Source of the DNA: Nitrospira sp. | Lineage (GTDB): Bacteria; Nitrospirota; Nitrospiria; Nitrospirales; Nitrospiraceae | Assembly: GCA_018242685.1 (NCBI GenBank) | Contig: JAFEBM010000041.1 | Location: 33,665-97,664, forward strand | Length of the DNA: 64,000 bases | Reading direction: 5' to 3' | Part shown: positions 18,573 to 26,294 of the stretch, piece by piece | How positions within the stretch are numbered: position 1 is the first letter of the stretch | Layout of the letters: the number at the start of each line of letters is the position of its first letter | Made by a program: the position numbers and the translations under genes | The notes under the pieces: model-generated | The model's database searches: none | Told to the model about the DNA's origin: nothing | What the model saw: the letters and a program-made list of their open reading frames with translations, nothing else

Positions 18573-18636
18573 GATGAGTCTTCACGCGCAAGACACGAGT
18601 TCAGGCTTCTTGCAGTTGACGAAGGATTGACCGATA

Positions 18637-18795
18637 ATGATCGTCATGACCGACGGTTCTACGACAAAAACCGTTCATCGGTCCATTGTCCGGCACATCG
18701 AGTATCGACTCGTCTGTATCGGCATGTCGGTGATCGCCTACCTGTTGGAAAGAGCCGTCCTGCGTTCGATCAAACGCGGCACGACCGGACCATAG
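18637..18795 (+). CDS. Possible small membrane protein (52 residues)
   Basis: An unrecognised short frame from ATG 18637 (ATG 18646 also possible) to TAG 18793. It encodes a basic N-terminus with HRSIVRHIEYR, one membrane segment (LVCIGMSVIAYLLERAVL) and a basic tail. A weak aagga site lies about 12 bases before the first ATG. The amphipathic start and single hydrophobic segment look like a real small protein; the frame lies in the 256-base gap upstream of the cyclase gene and convergent with the kinase gene end. Confidence 0.4.
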   Translation: MIVMTDGSTTKTVHRSIVRHIEYRLVCIGMSVIAYLLERAVLRSIKRGTTGP

Positions 18796-18828
18796 AGTCC
18801 GATGGATCGCCGACCGAACGACCCGCCA

Positions 18829-20580
18829 TCAACGCCCTCTCATCAGATCGAAGAATAGCCCTATGATCAGCGCGACAGCGACGATCCCGAACACGGGCGG
18901 GATCCAACCAGCGGTCGCTGAAGTGGCGGTAAGCCCGGAGGCAAGAATACTTGCCGCAGCCGTCAGCCCCAGCGCCAGACGACGCCCTGTACGTCGGACC
19001 ATCTCCTCCAGCGAATCAGCCCGGAAATTCACAACCAGCTTCTGGCCGGGTCGGGCACCAATCATGCGTTCAATGGCTTCGATCGTTTGTTCCGCCCGAA
19101 CCTTGAGCTTCTGAGACTGATACGCGAGCGTCTTGAAATCGAGCGAAGCCCCCAGGCGCTTGATCATCACGCGCATCAAAAACTTGCCCGCGACATCATA
19201 GGGGTCAAGTTTCGGATCGAGTGCCGCCGTCGCCAGTTGGACTTGCGCCAGAGCCTTGGCGGCGAGCGTGAGGGAGGCCGGCAGCGGCACGCCGTGTCGA
19301 AACGCAGTCGCGCTCATTTCTTGGAGGAGCGGTCCGATCTGCATCTCCGCGAGAGACGCCTTGCGGTACTTCGACATGACTTCGCCGATTTCCCCCTGAA
19401 AACGAGGAACGTCCAGATCGCTGCGATCGGTCGAACCGGTCATCATCAACGTGACATCGCTGAGAAAGACCACGTCTTCTTTCCACAGCGCCATCAGCAT
19501 CAACAACAGATGCTCCCGCAAACCGGCATCCAGCGCCCCCACCATTCCGAAATCGAGCATGTAAATGCGGTCCTTCCACCACATGAGATTGCCCGGGTGA
19601 GGATCGGCATGGAAGAAGCCGTCGACGACGATCTGTTTGTAAAACCCTTCCAACAGCTGACGGGCCGCTTCGATACGTGCCGGGCCTTCCGGCGCCTGGG
19701 CAATCCGGACCCCTTGAATTTCCTCCATCACCAATAAGCGGGCTGTCGAGATCTCTTGGTAGACGGAAGGAACCGCCAGTCGATCATAGTCTGTGAGCAG
19801 AGTCCCCATCCGTCCGATGTTTTCGATTTCTTGACGAAAGTCGAGTTCGCGCTGCAGCGACGTGGAGAGGTGCTTGAACACCGCTTCCATATCGACCACT
19901 TGTTTGAGGGCCTGGCGCTGCCCAACTTTCTGAGCGAAGATCTCGAGCAGGGCCAGATCCTGTTCGATGTCCGCTCGAGCGGTGGGCCGCTGCACTTTGA
20001 CGACAACTCGGTCACTGGTTTCGAGCGTGGCTTTATGGACCTGGGCGATCGTGCCGGCGGCGAGCGGCTTGGGATCGATCGACTCAAACACATCCTCCCA
20101 CGGCACCTTCAATTCTTGCTCGGCGACCCGAACCACTTCGCTCTCAGGCATAGGGGGCACGTGACTTTGCAACATCGCGAGTTCTTCGATGTATTCCGCA
20201 GGAAGGAGATCCGGACGGGTCGACAATATTTGCCCGAGTTTCGAAAAGGTCGGCCCCAGTTCTTCCAGCGCCGATCGTAGACGCTTAGCCTGCTGACGAC
20301 GAATCGCACCGTCCGATTGATCGGGCTGGCTGAAGAGCTCCTTGAGGCCATGCTTCGCCATCACCGTGGCGATGCGTACCGCTCTGGCTCCGAGCTGTGG
20401 TTCAGCAACATGGGAATCGACCTGTGGCTGAAAGACACGCACTGGCTCTGACCCCGGCCCACCTGCCACCGATTGGGTATTCACGATGATGACCGTGCAG
20501 CGGGAATTATGACTGATACGGTTCGGCACATTACCGAGCAGGAATTCCTTCCGCCCCGCCATGCCCGCATTGCCGACCAC
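18829..20580 (-). CDS. ABC1/UbiB-family kinase with UspA C-terminal piece
   Basis: A 583-residue frame. The first 36 residues are the end of a universal stress protein domain (VGNAGMAGRKEFLLGN, then CTVIIVNT). After a linker comes the ABC1 (AarF/UbiB) atypical kinase: ELGPTFSKLGQILSTR (KxGQ motif), AAGTIAQVHKA, the Lys in VVVKVQR, Glu in ELDFRQE, the catalytic loop FFHADPHPGNLMW and YMLDFGMVG (DFG). Two membrane helices end the protein. ABC1 kinases support quinone biosynthesis. The UspA start lies upstream in another frame (20622-20909), so the original product was a fusion. The kinase may be translated alone from an internal start. Confidence 0.85.
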   Translation of the reverse strand: MVGNAGMAGRKEFLLGNVPNRISHNSRCTVIIVNTQSVAGGPGSEPVRVFQPQVDSHVAEPQLGARAVRIATVMAKHGLKELFSQPDQSDGAIRRQQAKRLRSALEELGPTFSKLGQILSTRPDLLPAEYIEELAMLQSHVPPMPESEVVRVAEQELKVPWEDVFESIDPKPLAAGTIAQVHKATLETSDRVVVKVQRPTARADIEQDLALLEIFAQKVGQRQALKQVVDMEAVFKHLSTSLQRELDFRQEIENIGRMGTLLTDYDRLAVPSVYQEISTARLLVMEEIQGVRIAQAPEGPARIEAARQLLEGFYKQIVVDGFFHADPHPGNLMWWKDRIYMLDFGMVGALDAGLREHLLLMLMALWKEDVVFLSDVTLMMTGSTDRSDLDVPRFQGEIGEVMSKYRKASLAEMQIGPLLQEMSATAFRHGVPLPASLTLAAKALAQVQLATAALDPKLDPYDVAGKFLMRVMIKRLGASLDFKTLAYQSQKLKVRAEQTIEAIERMIGARPGQKLVVNFRADSLEEMVRRTGRRLALGLTAAASILASGLTATSATAGWIPPVFGIVAVALIIGLFFDLMRGR

Positions 20581-20621
20581 CAGGACATCGATGGCTTCGT
20601 GCTCTGTGGCGCGGACGATCG

Positions 20622-20909
20622 CTAATGCTGGGTCCGAATCAATGACAACGAGGGCATGCCCTCGCTCTCCGCCAGCTCCCTGACGATATGCGCAAGCTCA
20701 TTATTGGCGGCAGCGGCCCTGGTCTGCTCAGCTGCACCGAATTCGGTAGTCGAGAGGTGCTGAGGCAAAATGACCTGCACCACGAACAGCTCTGCCCCGT
20801 AGCGGTCTGCGAATTGAGCGGCCCAGCGAACAGCCTGATCAGCCGTTTTGGATCGGTCGGTGCCGACCATGACACGTCGTATGGTGCCGTCCCGAAGATG
20901 ATTGTCCAT
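20622..20909 (-). pseudogene. N-terminal part of UspA domain, cut by frameshift
   Basis: From ATG 20909 the frame encodes IRRVMVGTDRSKTADQAVRWAAQFADRYGAELFVVQV, the classic start of a universal stress protein, then helices to residue about 82 and a stop at 20622. In the next frame the domain continues without a gap (ERGHALVVIDSDPALAI, IDVLVVGNAGMAGR) into the kinase frame 20580-18829. One base is missing at about 20662-20674. Restoring it gives one fused UspA-ABC1 protein of about 690 residues. Confidence 0.75.
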
Positions 20910-21049
20910 AATCCTTGCCGACCTTACCGACGATGATCGCAAAAGAGTATGACTATTGCCGCAATTGCATGTCAATTATGCGAGGGCGGAAGAGAGGCTC
21001 GGAATCTGGAGCAACGTCGATTCGTTGACGGCTTATCAATCGCGCCCGT

Positions 21050-21700
21050 ATGATCCCTCCTTCCATGACGAAGCGTCACGAACAAGGGCAGATCAACCCT
21101 GCCGTGCTTGTCGTTCTGATCGTGCTGATTGTGACTGCGGTATGGGTGTGGAAACGGCTGTCGGTTGATGCACAGGACTACATCGTCGATCAAGCAGTGC
21201 CAATGGCGGCAACCGCCGTGGCGCTTGCTGTCTTATTGTTCATACCAGTGAGAGCGCTCCGTCGCCGCAGTGCGAGAACACGGGAACGAACCAGGCTCCT
21301 GACCCTACTCGAGCACGAATCTGCCTGGGATAAAAGGCTTGAACTTGCGTTTGCCTTGCTTGAACTCAACGAGTACCGAATCGATGGGCTCGAATCAGCC
21401 ATCCCTGCCTTGAAGGAGCTGTTTGCCACGACCTTACAACGGGCGCTGGACGACAAACAGCATCACATCAGAGGAATGGCCGCCAGTCATTTGGGTGCAT
21501 TGCAAGATCTGTCGGTAGTGCCGCTGCTGGTCAAGGCACTGGAAGATGACCATGCCTACGTGCGTTCCTGCGCAGCCTTGGGATTGGGACGACTGCGAGC
21601 AACGGAAACTCGTGACCGGCTGAAGACCGTCATGGAACAGGATTGGGACCAAACCGTGAGAAGCCGGGCGAGGGAAGCGTTGGAACGGATGCGAGAGTGA
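21050..21700 (+). CDS. HEAT-repeat membrane protein
   Basis: A 216-residue protein. Two membrane segments (about 19-36 and 50-67) are followed by a basic stretch and by HEAT-type helical repeats: LELAFALLELNEYRIDGLESAIPALKEL, IRGMAASHLGALQDLSVVPLLVKALED, VRSCAALGLGRLRATETRDRL and VRSRAREALERM. HEAT repeats act as protein-binding surfaces; the partner is unknown. Start at 21050 or at ATG 21065 (neither has a good ribosome site). It diverges from the UspA-kinase locus. Confidence 0.75.
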   Translation: MIPPSMTKRHEQGQINPAVLVVLIVLIVTAVWVWKRLSVDAQDYIVDQAVPMAATAVALAVLLFIPVRALRRRSARTRERTRLLTLLEHESAWDKRLELAFALLELNEYRIDGLESAIPALKELFATTLQRALDDKQHHIRGMAASHLGALQDLSVVPLLVKALEDDHAYVRSCAALGLGRLRATETRDRLKTVMEQDWDQTVRSRAREALERMRE

Positions 21701-21758
21701 AAGCTAAATTCATCGTGAATAGAGAGATTAAGTGCGACCGTCACAATGGTCACAGAAA

Positions 21759-21988
21759 TCAGGCTGCCGAGTACTGAAGCACATCGACAGAACGATGCTG
21801 AATGGCCTTGGATGTTGCGCTAACCGTTCCAGATCTTTCTATACCTGCGTCTGGAAGTATTTCTCACCACATTGCTCGCAGACTTCTGCCGGCACCTGTT
21901 CAATGATCTTGAGTTCCTCACCCCAGCGAAAATTCACGCTCGTCAACTACGTGTTCACTCTGCCTTTACAGAAGTAACACGTTGTCAT
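21759..21988 (-). pseudogene. Decayed YgiT-type zinc-finger antitoxin gene
   Basis: From ATG 21988 the frame reads CYFCKGRVNT-stop-LTSVNFRWGEELKII, VPAEVCEQCGEKYFQTQV-stop-KDLERLAQ. The paired CxxC motifs and VPAEVCEQCGEKY identify a YgiT-type zinc-finger protein (MqsA-like group). It has two in-frame stops, and the usual end (SVDVLQYSAA, stop at 21759) is in another frame. The gene is clearly dead. Confidence 0.7.
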
Positions 21989-22109
21989 AGCTCGTCGCCT
22001 CCTTTCCGTGTTCGCCAATCGGACTTCCACTCGGTGGCAGAGGTTCATAGGCGGTAATAATCAAAAGCTCATCGTCATCGAGTTTGCCGCAGACCACATG
22101 AAGCGAAAC
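21966..22109 (-). pseudogene. C-terminal remnant of DUF4258-like toxin gene
   Basis: An open stretch of 47 codons without a proper start encodes LHVVCGKLDDDELLIITAYEP, which resembles the end of DUF4258 proteins commonly encoded just before YgiT-type zinc fingers. It overlaps the start of the YgiT remnant by 23 bases. A TGA at 22110-22112 closes the frame upstream and the N-terminal half is gone. Confidence 0.5.
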
Positions 22110-22243
22110 TCAAGGAATTCTGACTGGCGGTGAGACAGGCGTACAGAGTCAACTAAGAGGCAATACACATCATGGTGGCTGCAAGTCCGATTTTCCGATA
22201 GAGCTTACGCATTTGCGTTCGCTGTGTGAAAGAGACCAGCGTG

Positions 22244-22675
22244 TTATTTCTTTGTCTTGGTATGCTTGGCATGAAGGTATCTGCGAAGACGGGAATTTAG
22301 GGTAGTGCGAGTTAATGTCTTGCACGTCCATAGTGTGAGGACATGCCACCCCATCTTGCGAAGCTCCTGGCGTTGAACAGCATCCCTGCGCATATTCTTG
22401 AGAATCTTTAACTTCCAAAACAGAGTGTTGGTAGACGGCAGTTTCGCTCTGGTGCAGCGTTTATGTCCATGCCAAAAACAACCATTCACAAAAATCGCAA
22501 GCCTAATACCTGGCAAAACGACATCGGGGGAACCTGGCAACTTTTTCTGATGTCGCTGAAGCTGAAATCCCATCTCTTTTAGCAGATGCACCACGCGCAG
22601 TTCGGGCGTAGTCGATTTCCCCTTTATCCGCGACATAATTTGCGACCGCTTGGCCTTGGTGAAAACATCAACCAC
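22244..22675 (-). CDS. vsr: Very short patch repair endonuclease Vsr
   Basis: A 143-residue Vsr endonuclease, which nicks beside T:G mismatches that arise by deamination of 5-methylcytosine. It shows TKAKRSQIMSRIKGKSTTPELRV, the catalytic Asp region (GSPDVVLPGIRLAIFVNGCFWHGH), CTRAKLPSTNTLFW, and RRDAVQRQELRKMGWHVLTLWTC. The length is normal. It lies 42 bases after the cytosine methyltransferase gene on the same strand, so methylation and its mismatch repair are co-transcribed. Confidence 0.93.
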   Translation of the reverse strand: MVDVFTKAKRSQIMSRIKGKSTTPELRVVHLLKEMGFQLQRHQKKLPGSPDVVLPGIRLAIFVNGCFWHGHKRCTRAKLPSTNTLFWKLKILKNMRRDAVQRQELRKMGWHVLTLWTCKTLTRTTLNSRLRRYLHAKHTKTKK

Positions 22676-22717
22676 GGTTGACCTACGGGCGGGCCTGGAC
22701 TAGTTGAAAGGGACTGG

Positions 22718-23911
22718 TTAAAGATATTCGAGAAGACGTTCGGCGACTCGCATAGCGAGCAAAGGAGGAACAGCGTTTCCTATCTGCTTAGCAACCTCAA
22801 TCTTGGTTCCCAAGAAACGGAAGCTATCCGGGAAGCCCTGTAACCGGGCGGCCTCTCGGTGTGTAATCGGCCTGTCTTGGCTTGGATGGAGATAACGTCC
22901 TTTTTCCGGCTTAAAAAACTCAGTTCGAATCGTAAATGCTGGTCGATCCCGCCATAGCCTGCCAAAAAGATCGGTCCCGCCTGATTTCTTTCTGATCCAG
23001 CACCGAGGAGTCAAATCGAGGCGTTTTCTTTGAAGATCGAACCGATTCCCCCCCTCCGGAATGCAGCGGTATCGTTCAAGGCTTTCCTTCGTAGGCGAAC
23101 GACCGAAATGTAGATCCATAGGCGGAGAAACATCTCCAACCCGTATTTCAACCCCAGCAGGCGGCGCCAAATCTCCGATGGCCCGAACGACTGTTTCCCA
23201 TGGCAGTAAACCGTTATCGAAGAGAACTATCGGCTTATTGGGGTCCGAGTGTGTCGGTGTAGGCAGCGGCACACGACCAACACGACTAGCTATTATGATT
23301 GCGCGCTTTCTTCGCTGCGGCACTCCATAATCAGCCGCGTTTAGAATGCCAGCTGTAATGAAGTAGCCCTTCGCTTCTGCGTTCTTCTTGATATCTGCGT
23401 ATTCATCGGACGCCAACAATTCGGGCACATTTTCCATTATGAATGCTGTTGGATCGACACGACGGACAACTTCCAGGAAAGTTCGCCATAGCTGTTTCCT
23501 CGGGTCTCCCTCGCGCTGTTTGTTGAGTAGGCTGAAGCCCTGACAAGGAGGACCACCGATGACGATTTCTGCTTCCGGCAGTTTGAAAGATTGGTTCTCC
23601 AGTATGTCATTGATGTCCCCATGCATGCAGTGGTCGCCAAAATTCGCATTGTACGTTTTGGCCGCGTATGCATTGAAGTCATTGGCAAAGACAGGCTCGA
23701 ACCTTCCCGTTCGAGTGAAACCTAATGTGAATCCGCCGGCCCCTGCAAAGAGATCTATTAAGCGGTACTTTCTTTTCTTATAAGCCGGAGAGCTTTCTGA
23801 AGTAAAGGAATGGCGGAGCAAACCATAAGCCAGCTCAGGATAACGGCGGAGAATAGTAGCGATGTCTTTAGGGATCGATGTTTGACGCTTAGTACGGCGT
23901 ACTCTGGCCAT
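22718..23911 (-). CDS. DNA (cytosine-5)-methyltransferase
   Basis: A 397-residue m5C methyltransferase. Motif I is LIDLFAGAGG (51-60), motif IV GGPPCQGFS with catalytic Cys123, motif VI ENVPELL (160-166), motif VIII PQRRKRAIIIA and motif X GNAVPPLLA. The target recognition domain lies between motifs VIII and IX (about 240-345). It is encoded divergently from the HNH protein and followed by vsr. Lower GC and a separate promoter suggest that the three genes entered as a restriction-modification island. The target sequence cannot be read. Confidence 0.93.
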   Translation of the reverse strand: MARVRRTKRQTSIPKDIATILRRYPELAYGLLRHSFTSESSPAYKKRKYRLIDLFAGAGGFTLGFTRTGRFEPVFANDFNAYAAKTYNANFGDHCMHGDINDILENQSFKLPEAEIVIGGPPCQGFSLLNKQREGDPRKQLWRTFLEVVRRVDPTAFIMENVPELLASDEYADIKKNAEAKGYFITAGILNAADYGVPQRRKRAIIIASRVGRVPLPTPTHSDPNKPIVLFDNGLLPWETVVRAIGDLAPPAGVEIRVGDVSPPMDLHFGRSPTKESLERYRCIPEGGNRFDLQRKRLDLTPRCWIRKKSGGTDLFGRLWRDRPAFTIRTEFFKPEKGRYLHPSQDRPITHREAARLQGFPDSFRFLGTKIEVAKQIGNAVPPLLAMRVAERLLEYL

Positions 23912-23970
23912 CTTTAGCAGCGAACTCGAGAGAGTATTTGCGAGAACTGTTTACAGATTATGTGCGACAG

Positions 23971-24006
23971 TATATTGAGTTGATTTATAAAGTCAACCAC
24001 AATATA
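23971..24006. promoter_or_regulatory. Palindromic operator-like site in divergent promoter
   Basis: Between the methyltransferase and HNH genes the AT-rich gap contains TATATTG (23971) mirrored by CAATATA (ending 24006), and inside it GTTGATTT (23979-23986) mirrored by AAGTCAAC (23990-23997, 7 of 8). The centre is at about 23988. A site of this size in a divergent restriction-modification promoter is a likely binding site for a dimeric regulator, either the methyltransferase, the HNH protein with its HTH-like repeats, or a host factor. Confidence 0.5.
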
Positions 24007-24034
24007 TAGATGTTTGCTATGAGATTCTCTAAAA

Positions 24035-24985
24035 ATGCCTCGTAGATCGAGGCAGGGCGAATTAGAGACTTTACGAAAGCAGCTAGTTGACCTTCTAGTC
24101 AACTTCAAGGTGGAACTCCGCTCTCCCAATCTTCGTGTAAAAGTGCTTGCGCTAATACCGGCCTTTCACCTTCTGAGGGACCTCGGCAGTTCCTTAGTAC
24201 CCAGAGAGCAAGCCGCCTCAGCCAGAAACCGTATGCTTTTTTATCTGCGGAAGTATCCAAAAATGGTGGTCAAAGGGGACGAGCTCATGGTTGTTGCTGG
24301 GATCAATGATTGGCCTCGGAGGGTGCGAGAACTCCGTGTTGAGCAAGGATGGTCGATCATTAATGGCTTAACTGCTAAGGAGATGCATGAGGAAGAGGAT
24401 TTCCCTTTACCATCAGTCGATGCTTCACAGTTAGGGCCGGACGATTACATTCTCCTTGATCAAGAGCAAGACAGGGAGGCGGCTCACCGTTGGAACCTGG
24501 CAAACGAAATTCGAAGGCAAAGGCTAGGCGTAAGGGATAAGGTCCTTGCCTTTCTAAGGGCAAACATAGGCAGACCTGTTACCGGCGAGGAACTTAGGTA
24601 TGTTGCGAGCGACCGAACTGAGTGGGCGAGAAGAGTTCGGGAACTCCGGACGGAGCAGGGCTGGCCGGTTGTAACGCAAAATACCGGACGACCGGATCTC
24701 AAAGTAGGTAGCTATGTCCTGGAATCAGATCGTCAAGGTCCCGCTCACGATCGTGCAATAGCCGACTCAGTACGCCGCCAAGTCCTTCGCCGCGACAATT
24801 ATCACTGTACGAATTGTGACTGGGATCATGATCTTTGGAATAAGTCTGACCCTAGGCATTTAGAGCTACACCACAAGACCCATCATGCGAAAGGCGGAAA
24901 GAACACTACGGAAAACCTCATCACGCGCTGCAACGTATGTCATGATCGAGTCCACAAGCAGGAGAAAGAGGAAGGACCAACTTAG
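24035..24985 (+). CDS. HNH endonuclease, likely restriction enzyme
   Basis: A 316-residue protein. Residues 66-109 and 167-214 are two copies of a helical domain (LRKYPKMVVKGDELM...RRVRELRVEQGW and LRANIGRPVTGEELR...RRVRELRTEQGW), probably DNA-reading. The C-terminal HNH nuclease domain (255-307) has CTNC, LELHHKTHHAKGGKN, ENLITRC and CHDRVH, that is, the two CxxC zinc ligands and the H-N-H catalytic residues. Divergent pairing with a cytosine methyltransferase plus vsr makes a type II restriction role likely. Its last five codons fall in a sequence shared with the metallophosphoesterase 3' end. Confidence 0.8.
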   Translation: MPRRSRQGELETLRKQLVDLLVNFKVELRSPNLRVKVLALIPAFHLLRDLGSSLVPREQAASARNRMLFYLRKYPKMVVKGDELMVVAGINDWPRRVRELRVEQGWSIINGLTAKEMHEEEDFPLPSVDASQLGPDDYILLDQEQDREAAHRWNLANEIRRQRLGVRDKVLAFLRANIGRPVTGEELRYVASDRTEWARRVRELRTEQGWPVVTQNTGRPDLKVGSYVLESDRQGPAHDRAIADSVRRQVLRRDNYHCTNCDWDHDLWNKSDPRHLELHHKTHHAKGGKNTTENLITRCNVCHDRVHKQEKEEGPT

Positions 24986-24997
24986 CCCTCGATTGAC
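24969..24997. repeat. 29-bp direct repeat, left copy
   Basis: Matches 25388-25416 at 26 of 29 positions, same orientation. The left copy covers the last codons of the HNH gene and the bases after it. In the right copy the same bases encode, on the minus strand, VNRGLGWSFLP of the metallophosphoesterase. The left copy reads VNRGLSWSFL and looks like a remnant of another gene end of that family. Confidence 0.6.
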
Positions 24998-25058
24998 TGC
25001 CAGTGGCGGATGGAACGAGGGTATCATGAAATCCTCAACTGGTCGCCAAGGAGGTGTC

Positions 25059-25304
25059 ATGGCCCCTCTGCAACAAACCATTAAAGCTGTGATTCGCCCC
25101 GGTGACGAAGTCGGCTATGTCGCGGAGTGTCTGGAGATTGCTGTCGTCACGCAAGGGCGGACGCTGGATGAAACGGTCAAGTATCTTCAAGAAGCTACCG
25201 CACTCCATCTGGAGGGAGAGCACCTGGCCGATTTTGGGTTGCGAGAGAAACCTACTTTGGTGCTGACCATGGAGCTGAACCCAGCCCATGCCCAAGCTTC
25301 GTAG
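25059..25304 (+). CDS. hicB: HicB-family antitoxin
   Basis: An 81-residue protein of the HicB/UPF0150 fold: IKAVIRPGDEVGYVAECLEIAVVTQGRTLDETVKYLQEATALHLEGE, with the typical strand pattern and the GYVAECLE core. ATG 25059 has a perfect upstream ribosome site (aaggaggt, 25048-25055), which favours it over longer in-frame starts. HicB normally neutralises the RNase toxin HicA encoded next to it. Here only the first codons of hicA remain, so the antitoxin is an orphan. Confidence 0.8.
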   Translation: MAPLQQTIKAVIRPGDEVGYVAECLEIAVVTQGRTLDETVKYLQEATALHLEGEHLADFGLREKPTLVLTMELNPAHAQAS

Positions 25305-25320
25305 GCTCGCTGGCCTTCAA
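25288..25320 (+). pseudogene. Stub of HicA toxin gene
   Basis: An ATG at 25288, inside the last codons of hicB, begins MPKLRRLAG, the standard N-terminus of HicA toxins. After nine codons the translation loses all similarity (LQPFGLIL), and the metallophosphoesterase stop lies at 25336. The toxin body has been deleted. Confidence 0.5.
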
Positions 25321-25335
25321 CCCTTCGGCTTGATC

Positions 25336-26169
25336 CTAAACCCATTCGATCACGGCTATCTCAGGCCGGCAGTTCAAGCGAAATGGGAGGAAGGACCAAC
25401 CTAGCCCTCTGTTGACGTACAGCCTGTGCGGGCCGGATTCGTGCCAGCCAGCCACGCGGCCATTACAACCAGGAGGAAGCCAGAAGGTGGGTATCCCGGG
25501 GATTCTCCACTGTCCGCCATGACTGTGTCCGCAAAGGATCAAGTCAATGGCATGATGTGCTTCGACATAGTCGAGGATGTTCGGCGCATGGGCCAGCAGC
25601 AGCGTAAAACGAGAGTCTACTCGAGGCGGGACACATCCAAGGTCAGCGCGATGGAGCGATGGATCATCGACGCCGACGATCGCCAGTTCTCCATTTCCCG
25701 TTGAAACCACGGCACGTTGGTTCACCAGCAACGTGATCTTGTGCCGATCAGCCAGTTCAGAAAACTGTGAGACAGGCACTCCGCTATAATGGTCGTGATT
25801 GCCCAAGGTCATATACAGGGGCGCGATGGCGCGTAACTGGTCGAGGAATCGAAAGAGGTGGGGCAAACCTTCCGGTACGTTGAGCAGGTCTCCTGTGATG
25901 AAGATCCAATCGGGGTGAAGTTCCCTCACGGATGCGACGATACGATCATGCCTTGGATGATAGCGGTCCAGGTGCAGATCCGTGAGATGGATTGCGCGGC
26001 GACCGGCAAGGGGTGGATGTGGTTGGGTGAGGACGGAAACGTCATGAACCGACAAACCCCATTCCCAATGAGGAGTCAGGCTGAACGCCCGATAGAGTGG
26101 CTCGCTTAAGCAAGAGCCGATAAACGATCGCGCGCGATCAGGCCATGACACCGTCCGTCGCCTGCTCAT
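25336..26169 (-). CDS. Metallophosphoesterase
   Basis: A 277-residue calcineurin-like phosphoesterase. Metal-binding motifs appear in order: LTDLHLD, FITGDLLNVPEG, TLGNHDHYSG, and the C-terminal GHSHGGQ. The N-terminal 50 residues are less conserved and lack a clear signal peptide. The C-terminal region (VNRGLGWSFLPFR) is typical of YkuE/YaeI-type enzymes, which often act on phospholipid headgroups. It is convergent with the hicB remnant locus. Confidence 0.88.
   Translation of the reverse strand: MSRRRTVSWPDRARSFIGSCLSEPLYRAFSLTPHWEWGLSVHDVSVLTQPHPPLAGRRAIHLTDLHLDRYHPRHDRIVASVRELHPDWIFITGDLLNVPEGLPHLFRFLDQLRAIAPLYMTLGNHDHYSGVPVSQFSELADRHKITLLVNQRAVVSTGNGELAIVGVDDPSLHRADLGCVPPRVDSRFTLLLAHAPNILDYVEAHHAIDLILCGHSHGGQWRIPGIPTFWLPPGCNGRVAGWHESGPHRLYVNRGLGWSFLPFRLNCRPEIAVIEWV
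25388..25416. repeat. 29-bp direct repeat, right copy
   Basis: Partner of 24969-24997 (26 of 29 identical). It lies inside the intact metallophosphoesterase gene. The two copies bracket the hicB gene and the hicA stub. Confidence 0.6.
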
Positions 26170-26294
26170 TCCGCAACCTGTCGCTTGCCTGATCGCTTCT
26201 GCATGGGCGAGAAAAGTATATCATGGGCTTGTTTCCCAATCAGATTTGACAGCACATTTCCCCAAATAACCGTCAGTCCGACGAAGGAAAACCT

